Of a DNA stretch of 20,618 bases, positions 14,577 through 20,618 are shown in pieces. Numbering within the stretch: the first letter of the stretch is position 1; each line of letters starts with the position of its first letter. The notes beneath the pieces were generated by a model, which ran no database searches, was not told where the DNA came from, and saw only the letters and a list, made by a program, of their open reading frames with translations. The stretch covers positions 1 through 20,618 of the forward strand of contig CAJLVJ010000038.1 of the NCBI GenBank assembly GCA_905210085.1, in the 5' to 3' direction. The DNA is from an uncultured Collinsella sp. GTDB lineage: Bacteria; Actinomycetota; Coriobacteriia; Coriobacteriales; Coriobacteriaceae. A program made the translations under genes and the position numbers.

Positions 14577-14585
14577 ATTCTATCA
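14577..14585 (-). promoter_or_regulatory. Extended -10 promoter of the small peptide gene
   Basis: TGATAGAAT on the minus strand is an extended -10 element with the same TAGAAT hexamer as the opposing small RNA promoter. The -35 region is poor. Transcription would start near 14570, just before the GACGGCAG block. The stretch from 14586 to 14726 otherwise shows nothing I recognise. Confidence 0.45.
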
Positions 14586-14726
14586 AAGCGCGGTCATAAA
14601 TACGAATATATGTTCGATAATAACAGCAACGTGATTCCCTCGAATAGCAGCCTTTCGTAAGGGCGGCAGAAGACGGCGCTGGGCGATTGGGGCTAGACGC
14701 GCAGGTCTTCGTCACCGAAAGCCCGT

Positions 14727-14755
14727 TTGATTAACCAGCCCTCTGTAGGTACACT
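14727..14755 (+). promoter_or_regulatory. Promoter of a second short RNA
   Basis: TTGATT (14727-14732) and TACACT (14750-14755) are 17 bp apart. The surrounding 30 bp match the promoter at 14292-14320 at 21 positions, so the two are probably related by descent. Confidence 0.5.
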
Positions 14756-14761
14756 GCATAT

Positions 14762-14812
14762 TGATGGGCCCGGGATGACCGCTGATTCAAGTCACCGGGC
14801 CTAAATCTTTTT
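14762..14812 (+). ncRNA. Possible ~50-nt small RNA made mostly of a terminator hairpin
   Basis: After the promoter at 14727-14755, GGCCCGG (14767-14773) pairs with CCGGGCC (14795-14801), extended past a 2-nt bulge by TGAC/GTCA (14776-14779 with 14791-14794), and is followed by TAAATCTTTTTC. The transcript would be short and highly structured. No protein gene lies between promoter and terminator. No partner peptide is evident on the opposite strand. It may be a relic or solitary copy of the antitoxin RNA type at 14327, or simply a terminator. Confidence 0.4.
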
Positions 14813-14974
14813 CATGCATTTGAATAGAGCGGGCAACTCTCTTGGGGCCGTCTGCATGGCGTGTGCCTGGCGCATGGTATTGCGCCCAGCTTTCATGTCC
14901 GCGCGGCCACCTATCCTTACGGCAATGTAGCCGCCTATGTAGCAAGCGGCAGGCAACGGAGAAAGGCCCTAACC

Positions 14975-15709
14975 GTGTCAGTTGAAAAGACGCCGGGTAT
15001 CTCGGCTATCGATACGACGAACTTTGCGCGCCAGATTGTGCTGGACTTTGAGTTTGCGCCGGTGCCAAAGCAGCGCCAGCGCCGTGGACTGCGCAATGAG
15101 ATTATCGAGGTCGGCGCCGTCAAGCTCGATTACCACGGCAACGTTATGGGCGAGTTCTCGCAGTTTGTGCAGACGGAATTTACCGAAGGCGTTGCGTTTC
15201 CCGTCCGCGAGCTCACAGGTATATCGGCCGTGGACACCGCGATGGCCGACCCGCTCTACATGGTGATCAAAAGGCTCAGCGATTGGATCGGCCGCTACTC
15301 CGCCCAGATAGTTTGCTGGAGCGGGACGGACCGTCGACAGCTTATGACCGAGTGCCAGGCAAAGCAAATCGACCTTGCCGCATTTCCTACGGACTGGGCC
15401 GATCTGCAGGCGTTTTACACCTCGATCATGGACGTGGGCAGCCACGAGTGCGTCTCTTTGAATGACGCGGCGACGTGGTTTGGCATCGAGTTTGACGAGT
15501 CGACGGGTCACGCTCACAGTGCCCTAGCCGACGCGCGCGTGACCGCCAAGTTGCTCAAGCAGGTGATGGACGGGGACTATCGCGTGAGTCCGCGTGCTCA
15601 GGAGATCCGCCAGCGGTGGGGGATGGGCGATCGAGCCCAGATGCGCCTTTCCAACAAGTGCCCTGAGCTGGGCGACCTGCTGCTGAAGCTGAAGGCGGAG
15701 GGGAGGTAG
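14975..15709 (+). CDS. DEDDh-type 3'-5' exonuclease (DnaQ/RNase T superfamily)
   Basis: A 244-aa nuclease of the DnaQ-like exonuclease superfamily. The first acidic motif is VLDFEFAP with D and E two apart (about residues 24-26), followed by RNEIIEVGAVKLD. The second region has WSGTDRRQL. The last motif HAHSALADARVTAKLL gives the DEDDh histidine and aspartate. The family trims DNA or RNA 3' ends; the substrate cannot be told here. The GTG at 14975 is chosen because GGAGAAAGG (14958-14966) lies 8 nt upstream. A GTG at 14861 would add 38 residues with no ribosome site and no family similarity. The gene is monocistronic. Related terminator-like elements lie on both sides (14767-14812 and 15712-15756). 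The stretch 14813-14974 shows nothing else I recognise. Confidence 0.8.
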   Translation: MSVEKTPGISAIDTTNFARQIVLDFEFAPVPKQRQRRGLRNEIIEVGAVKLDYHGNVMGEFSQFVQTEFTEGVAFPVRELTGISAVDTAMADPLYMVIKRLSDWIGRYSAQIVCWSGTDRRQLMTECQAKQIDLAAFPTDWADLQAFYTSIMDVGSHECVSLNDAATWFGIEFDESTGHAHSALADARVTAKLLKQVMDGDYRVSPRAQEIRQRWGMGDRAQMRLSNKCPELGDLLLKLKAEGR

Positions 15710-15711
15710 GC

Positions 15712-15756
15712 GGGGCTCCGGGAATGACCTCTGACTCAAGTCAACGGGGCTCATTT
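15712..15756 (+). repeat. Diverged copy of the 14767-14812 hairpin element
   Basis: The segment GGGAATGACCTCTGACTCAA followed by GTCAACGGGGCTCATTTT closely resembles GGGATGACCGCTGATTCAA followed by GTCACCGGGCCTAAATCTTTTT at 14772-14812. The TGAC/GTCA inner pairing is kept but the outer stem is degraded. It begins just after the exonuclease stop and may act as its weak terminator (T-rich 15751-15766). Confidence 0.55.
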
Positions 15757-15783
15757 TGCTTTCTTTGGAGCTTTCTCACGGGG

Positions 15784-15813
15784 CTGACTTTACTTCGTCT
15801 CGTTTAGTATAAA
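15784..15813 (+). promoter_or_regulatory. Candidate promoter of the hsd operon
   Basis: CTGACT (15784-15789) and TATAAA (15808-15813) are 18 bp apart. This would give a leader of about 80 nt before the hsdR ATG. It is the best match in the 190-bp gap before the operon. Confidence 0.45.
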
Positions 15814-15900
15814 GCGGCTGCTAGATTGCATAGTGATGATAAAATTAATCAACTCAACATCAATAGCTGTCGCTTTGCGCAATGAGGGGTTCCGAGACGT

Positions 15901-18231
15901 ATGAACGAGTCTGACACACGGCTTAAACTCATTGATCCTGCGATTATGAAGTCGTGGGATCGCAATACCCAAGTCTTCACTGAGTATTTCTTTACCAGTG
16001 GCGAGATTGTTGTGCGCGGAAGTATGGTCACCCGTAAAGACAAGAAGAAGGCTGACTACCTTCTGATGTATGCTCCGGGCATCCCTATCGCAATCGTCGA
16101 GGCTAAGGATACGGAGCACACCGTTGATGCCGGTCTTCAACAGGGGATGGGATATGCCCAGCTGCTCGATATTCCGTTTGCGTACAGCTCAAACGGAAAG
16201 GGTTTTGTTGAGCACGATTTTCTTACCGGGAAAGAGCGCGCTCTTGCCATGGACGAGTTTCCCACTCCGGCGGAACTTTGGACACGATACTCAAAAGCTA
16301 AGGGGCTTGAACATCCGTATAGCCAGGAGATTGTGACCGCTCCGTATTACCAGGAGCACGGCGGCAATCATCCTCGCTACTATCAGTGCATCGCCATCAA
16401 TCGTACGCTTGAAGCTATTGCGCGAGGTAAGAATCGCATCTTGCTCGTTATGGCAACGGGAACGGGAAAGACTTTTACGGCTTTTCAAATCGTTCATCGC
16501 TTGCGACAGACTACCGAGGTTCGTAAGGTTCTCTATCTGGCGGACCGCAATATTCTCGTCGATCAGACCATAGACGGCGATTTCAAGCCTCTCAAGAGGG
16601 TTACAACCAAGGTCGTAGGTCGAAAGCTCGATTCTGCTTACGAGGTCTATTTCTCGCTCTACCAACAGCTTGTTGGAGAAAACGGTGAAGAAATATTCCG
16701 CGAGTTCGACTCGGAATTCTTCGATTTGATTATCGTCGACGAGTGCCATCGCGGAAGCGCCGCGGCGGACTCCGCATGGCGTAAGGTACTTGAGTATTTC
16801 AATTGTGCAATTCAAATCGGTATGACGGCTACGCCAAAGGAGACTGAAGAGGTTTCAAACATTACCTACTTCGGCGAACCTGTCTACACCTACTCCCTTA
16901 AACAGGGAATCGAGGATGGCTTTCTCGCCCCGTATAAAGTTATTCGTCCTAAGCTGAACGTCGACATTTACGGATACCGTACTGAGGAAGGCACCATAGA
17001 TGATCGCGGCGAAGCTCTGCCCAAACGTGTTTTCGAGAAGCAAGACTTCGACAGCGAGATTGTCATCAAAGAGCGCTACGAGGAAGTTGCCAAGCGGATA
17101 ACTCAATTTCTAAAGGAGACGGATCGTTACTCCAAGACCATAGTCTTTTGCGTTGACATCGAGCATGCCGAAAATATGCGACGTGCCCTTGTAAACGAGA
17201 ACGCCGATATCGTAAGAGATCACCCCACCTACATCATGAAGATTACGGGTGACGACAGGGAAGGTAAGGCTCAGTTAGATAACTTCATCGACCCCGACGA
17301 GAAATACCCGACCATCGTTACGACTTCGAAGCTTCTCACCACTGGTGTTAATTGCAAGACGTGTAAGGTAGTCGTGCTCGACAACAAGTTCGGTGAGCAC
17401 GGAATGACGGAGTTCAAGCAGATTATCGGCCGCGGAACCCGTATCTGTGAGGACTACGACAAACTCTATTTCACCATCCTCGATTTTCGTGACGCATCGC
17501 GTTTGTTTGCAGATCCCGAGTTTGATGGCGAACCTGTTGTTGTGTTTGAGCCTAATCCGGGTGACCCCATTGCGGATCCGGGTCCCGGCGGCAATGGCGG
17601 CAGTCCCGTTCCGCCTCCGTCTCCGATCGTAGACCCACCCGTATTGCCGCCGGACGATCCGTCCTCCCATGTGAAATATCACGTTCATGGGGCCGACGTC
17701 TATGTAGTGTCGGAGATGGTGCAGTATTACTCCTCCGATGGCCTTCTTGTAACTGAGAGCCTTAAGGACTATACGCGAAAAAACATTCTCGGCGAATACG
17801 ACACTCTTGACCACTTCCTAGCGGCGTGGAACTCTGAACATAAGAAACAAGCGATTATCGATGAGCTGCGCGCGCGTGGCGTATTCCTGGATGAGCTGCG
17901 GCTCGAGACTGGACAGGAGCAAATGAGCGACTTTGACCTCATTTGCCACATTGCTTACGACCAGAGACCTCTTGCGCGCAGCGAGAGAGCCAATAGTGTC
18001 AAGAAAAAGGGCGTGCTCTATGAGTATGCCGGCGTCGCGCGTGAGGTCCTTGAAGCGCTTCTCGACAAATATGCGACGTCGAACCTCGTAGACTTGGACG
18101 ACACCCACGTCCTCGACCTCGAGGAATTCCGTCGGTTTGGCAGCCCAATGAAGATCGTCGCCGCATTCGGCGGCAAACAACAGTACATTCAGGCAGCGCA
18201 GATGCTCGAGGACGAGCTCTACATCGCATAG
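15901..18231 (+). CDS. hsdR: Type I restriction enzyme R subunit (EcoEI-like HsdR)
   Basis: A 776-aa motor and nuclease subunit that cuts unmodified DNA in complex with HsdM and HsdS. The N-terminal nuclease has D52, E67-A-K69 (the D...ExK motif in IAIVEAK) and a QxxxY element at 81-85. The SF2 translocase has Walker A ATGTGKT at 185-191, DECH at 280-283, TATP at 309-312, a TTSKLLTTGVN stretch and QIIGRGTR at about 507-514. A Pro/Gly-rich, low-complexity linker follows at about 551-589, then an EcoEI-type C-terminal domain that probably contacts the methylase. All main catalytic motifs look intact. GAGGGG lies about 11 nt upstream of the ATG, a little far. It leads a tight operon with hsdM and hsdS. 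GC is lower than in the metabolic operon, fitting horizontal transfer. Confidence 0.92.
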   Translation: MNESDTRLKLIDPAIMKSWDRNTQVFTEYFFTSGEIVVRGSMVTRKDKKKADYLLMYAPGIPIAIVEAKDTEHTVDAGLQQGMGYAQLLDIPFAYSSNGKGFVEHDFLTGKERALAMDEFPTPAELWTRYSKAKGLEHPYSQEIVTAPYYQEHGGNHPRYYQCIAINRTLEAIARGKNRILLVMATGTGKTFTAFQIVHRLRQTTEVRKVLYLADRNILVDQTIDGDFKPLKRVTTKVVGRKLDSAYEVYFSLYQQLVGENGEEIFREFDSEFFDLIIVDECHRGSAAADSAWRKVLEYFNCAIQIGMTATPKETEEVSNITYFGEPVYTYSLKQGIEDGFLAPYKVIRPKLNVDIYGYRTEEGTIDDRGEALPKRVFEKQDFDSEIVIKERYEEVAKRITQFLKETDRYSKTIVFCVDIEHAENMRRALVNENADIVRDHPTYIMKITGDDREGKAQLDNFIDPDEKYPTIVTTSKLLTTGVNCKTCKVVVLDNKFGEHGMTEFKQIIGRGTRICEDYDKLYFTILDFRDASRLFADPEFDGEPVVVFEPNPGDPIADPGPGGNGGSPVPPPSPIVDPPVLPPDDPSSHVKYHVHGADVYVVSEMVQYYSSDGLLVTESLKDYTRKNILGEYDTLDHFLAAWNSEHKKQAIIDELRARGVFLDELRLETGQEQMSDFDLICHIAYDQRPLARSERANSVKKKGVLYEYAGVAREVLEALLDKYATSNLVDLDDTHVLDLEEFRRFGSPMKIVAAFGGKQQYIQAAQMLEDELYIA

Positions 18232-18250
18232 AGAAAGGTAACGATAGCAA

Positions 18251-19729
18251 ATGGCACTGGGATCTCTCGTAAAGACCCTGCAGAACATCATGCGCAAAGA
18301 CGCCGGCATCAATGGCGATGCGCAGCGCATTGAGCAGATGACTTGGCTTTTCTTCCTCAAGATTTACGATGCCAAGGAGCAGGAGTGGGAGTTTCACGAT
18401 GACTCCTATCAGTCCATCATCCCCGAGCGCCTGCGCTGGTATAGCTGGGCGCACGATGCGAAAGACGGCAAGGCGCTTACTGGCGATGAGCTTCTCGACT
18501 TTGTAAACAATGATCTATTCAAGACTCTTGAGAGTCTTGAGCTTGCACCTGATGCGCCTTTGCGACACGTCGTCGTCAAGGCTGCTTTTACTGACGCCAA
18601 CAACTACATGAAGGATGGGATTCTACTTCGTCAAGTCATCAACGAGATTGACGAGTCGGTTGATTTTACCGAGTACAAAGAGCGCCACGCCTTCGGTGAA
18701 ATTTACGAGACCATCCTGAAAGACTTACAGTCCGCGGGTAATGCCGGCGAGTTTTACACGCCCCGAGCGGTGACTGACTTTATGGCCCAGGCACTTGCGC
18801 CCAAGCTCGGCGAGACTGTGGCTGACTTCGCGTGTGGCACGGGCGGCTTTTTGACGAGCGCCCTCAAGATTCTCGACTCCCAGGTTCAGACTCCAGCCGA
18901 TCGTGAACTCTATGCAAGATCGGTCTACGGCATCGAGAAGAAGCAGCTCCCTTACCTGCTGTGCGTGACCAACATGCTGTTGCACGATATCGATAATCCT
19001 GAAGTCTTTCACGATAACTCTCTCGAGAAGGATGTTCGCGAGTGGAAGCACAAGCCTGACGGCCAGTTTGACGTCGTACTTATGAACCCGCCCTATGGCG
19101 GGTCCGAGAGTGCATCGGTGCAAAACAACTTCCCTGTTGCACTCCGTAGCTCCGAGACCGCAGATCTATTCCTTGGACTCATTCTTTATCGTCTTAAGCG
19201 AGGCGGCCGCGCTGCTGTTATCATTCCGGATGGTTTTCTCTTTGGCCAGGATAGTGCAAAGACGGAGATCAAGCGTCGCCTGCTTGAGGACATGAACTTG
19301 CATACTGTCTTGCGCCTTCCACAGAGTGTTTTCGCTCCGTACACGAGCATCACTACTAACGTTCTGTTCTTCGATAATACGGGGGCCTCTGAGGGCGTTT
19401 GGTTCTATCGCATGGACATGCCCGAGGGGTATAAACACTTCTCTAAGACCAAGCCCATTAGGATCGAACATTTTGCACCTGTAAAGGAATGGTGGGAGAA
19501 CCGTCGGGATATCGAGGAAGACGGCAATCCCAAGGCCAAGTACTATACGGTTGACGAGTTGCGAGACGGCGGTTTTAACTTTGACGTGTGCGGCTATCCT
19601 CACGAGGAAGAGGAGATCTTACCGCCTGACGAACTGATCAGGAACTACAAAGAAGAGCGCGCTAAGCTCGATGCCGAGATTGACCAGAAGCTTGCTCGTA
19701 TTTGCGAGATTCTTGGGATTGAGGCGTAG
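18251..19729 (+). CDS. hsdM: Type I N6-adenine DNA methyltransferase subunit HsdM
   Basis: A 492-aa modification subunit of a type I system. The N-terminal HsdM_N helical domain covers about residues 5-150 (KTLQNIMRKDAGINGDAQRI, TWLFFLKIYD). The SAM-binding motif I is FACGTGGF at 193-200, and the adenine-specific catalytic motif IV is NPPY at 279-282. GEFYTPRAV, the usual lead-in to the methylase domain, is at 166-174. Length is typical. It starts 19 nt after hsdR with AGAAAGG upstream. Its stop codon TAG abuts the ATG of hsdS, suggesting translational coupling. With HsdS it methylates adenines in a bipartite target; the target cannot be read from sequence. Confidence 0.93.
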   Translation: MALGSLVKTLQNIMRKDAGINGDAQRIEQMTWLFFLKIYDAKEQEWEFHDDSYQSIIPERLRWYSWAHDAKDGKALTGDELLDFVNNDLFKTLESLELAPDAPLRHVVVKAAFTDANNYMKDGILLRQVINEIDESVDFTEYKERHAFGEIYETILKDLQSAGNAGEFYTPRAVTDFMAQALAPKLGETVADFACGTGGFLTSALKILDSQVQTPADRELYARSVYGIEKKQLPYLLCVTNMLLHDIDNPEVFHDNSLEKDVREWKHKPDGQFDVVLMNPPYGGSESASVQNNFPVALRSSETADLFLGLILYRLKRGGRAAVIIPDGFLFGQDSAKTEIKRRLLEDMNLHTVLRLPQSVFAPYTSITTNVLFFDNTGASEGVWFYRMDMPEGYKHFSKTKPIRIEHFAPVKEWWENRRDIEEDGNPKAKYYTVDELRDGGFNFDVCGYPHEEEEILPPDELIRNYKEERAKLDAEIDQKLARICEILGIEA

Positions 19730-20618
19730 ATGAAGGCAAAAGACCTGAAGAACTCAATCCTGCAAATGGCGATTGAGGGAAAGCTCGTTCCACAAGACCC
19801 GAGTGATGAGCCTGCAAGCGTCCTGCTTGAGCGTATTCGTGAAGAGAAGCATAAGCTTATTGCTGAGGGTAAGGCTAAATTCCCGAAGGGCGGGGAGAGC
19901 ATTATCTATATCGGTTCCGATGGCTCCCCCTATGAGAAGCACGTGGACACTAAGGGACGCGTTCTGAGCGACAAGTGCATCGCGGACGAGGTTCCGTTTG
20001 GGATTCCGGAAAGCTGGGCCTGGGCGAGATTTAGTGAAGTCATTGGAATTGCAGCGCGTTTGGTCGACCCGTTGAAATATCAGGACTTTCCTCATATCGC
20101 GCCTGACAACATCCAAAAAGGCACCGGAAAGCTCTTGTTCTGTCATAGTGTTAAGGCCGACGAGGTTAAGAGCGCCAATCACCTGTTCTCTGCAGGACAG
20201 ATTCTCTATTCGAAGATTCGTCCAGCTCTTCGAAAGGCGGTTATCGCCCCTTTTGATGGGCTGTGTAGTGCGGATATGTATCCGCTCAACACCAAGCTGC
20301 AACCTGAATATGTCCTCACGGTTCTCCTCAGCAATTTCTTCACTGAGGAGACGCTTAAGGGTGATACGCGTGTCAAAATGCCAAAGACTAATCAGAAGTC
20401 ATTGAACGTCATTCTGGTCCCAGTTCCGCCTCTCGCCGAGCAGCGCCGCATCGTCGAGCGGGTGAACGAGCTCATGCCCCTGGTCGAGGAGTACGGTGAG
20501 CTCGAGGACGCCCGCGAGGAGCTCGACGCCGCGCTGCCCGGCCGCCTGCGCAAGTCGGTGCTGCAGCTGGCGGTTCAGGGAGGGCTCGTGCCGCAGGACC
20601 CCGCAGACGAGCCCGCCG
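19730..20618 (+). CDS. hsdS: Type I specificity subunit HsdS (3' end beyond the window)
   Basis: The frame is open from 19730 to the window end: 296 residues of a protein normally about 400-550 aa. It recognises the DNA target for HsdM/HsdR. The N-terminal conserved region (LKNSILQMAIEGKLVPQDPS, residues 7-26) is followed by a first target recognition domain of about residues 95-225 and the conserved VPVPPLAEQRRIVERVNEL. A second copy of the N-terminal motif (LRKSVLQLAVQGGLVPQDPA) lies at 273-292, as expected for the central conserved region before a second recognition domain. GAGG lies 5 nt before the ATG. From about 20425 GC and codon use rise sharply, suggesting a recombination boundary. 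Confidence 0.88.
   Translation, partial: MKAKDLKNSILQMAIEGKLVPQDPSDEPASVLLERIREEKHKLIAEGKAKFPKGGESIIYIGSDGSPYEKHVDTKGRVLSDKCIADEVPFGIPESWAWARFSEVIGIAARLVDPLKYQDFPHIAPDNIQKGTGKLLFCHSVKADEVKSANHLFSAGQILYSKIRPALRKAVIAPFDGLCSADMYPLNTKLQPEYVLTVLLSNFFTEETLKGDTRVKMPKTNQKSLNVILVPVPPLAEQRRIVERVNELMPLVEEYGELEDAREELDAALPGRLRKSVLQLAVQGGLVPQDPADEPA

Noticed and set aside
14861..14974. Longer exonuclease starting at the GTG at 14861
   Set aside because: There is no ribosome site before it, and the added residues do not resemble the nuclease family. The GTG at 14975 has GGAGAAAGG at good spacing.

Overview
The window looks like a gut actinobacterium of class Coriobacteriia, most likely Collinsella or a close relative. 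This is inferred from the GC-rich coding style, the anaerobic purine/selenium-type hydroxylase operon and the intergenic texture; no rRNA or marker gene is present to prove it. No tRNA, rRNA, transposase or CRISPR array was found.

Region 1 (1-10610) is a metabolic block. A YheO-type PAS/helix-turn-helix regulator (121-777, minus) is divergent from a five-gene plus-strand operon: NCS2 purine/uracil permease, SsnA amidohydrolase, YgfK flavin/Fe-S oxidoreductase, a small RnfB-like polyferredoxin, and a fused 2Fe-2S/molybdopterin xanthine-dehydrogenase-type hydroxylase. The operon ends at a strong terminator (10575-10610). It resembles the ssnA-ygfK-xdh clusters linked to selenium-dependent molybdenum hydroxylases and to purine breakdown by gut anaerobes. 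No FAD subunit of the hydroxylase is present. The likely electron path is therefore hydroxylase to polyferredoxin to YgfK to NAD(P). A sigma-70-like promoter (1014-1042) carries a Fur-box-like sequence in its spacer.

Region 2 (10611-14232) is accessory. It holds an orphan AbiEi-like protein with a VSR/DUF559-like nuclease domain (minus) and an archaeal-type (DUF234) ATPase with a C-terminal nuclease-like motif. The ATPase start is preceded by a perfect nested palindrome. Three intergenic arrays of one 61-62-bp dyad-symmetric repeat lie around these genes.

Region 3 (14233-15900) holds small elements. The best is a candidate type I toxin-antitoxin locus: a 41-aa hydrophobic/basic peptide on the minus strand and a convergent short structured RNA on the plus strand. 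A second short RNA with a related promoter follows, then a DEDDh exonuclease gene with related terminator-like sequences on both sides.

Region 4 (15901-20618) is a type I restriction-modification operon, hsdR-hsdM-hsdS, with hsdS cut by the window end. hsdS repeats its N-terminal motif near the window edge and shifts abruptly to higher GC there, suggesting recombination. Regions 2 to 4 together read as a defence/mobile-type island beside a conserved metabolic operon.
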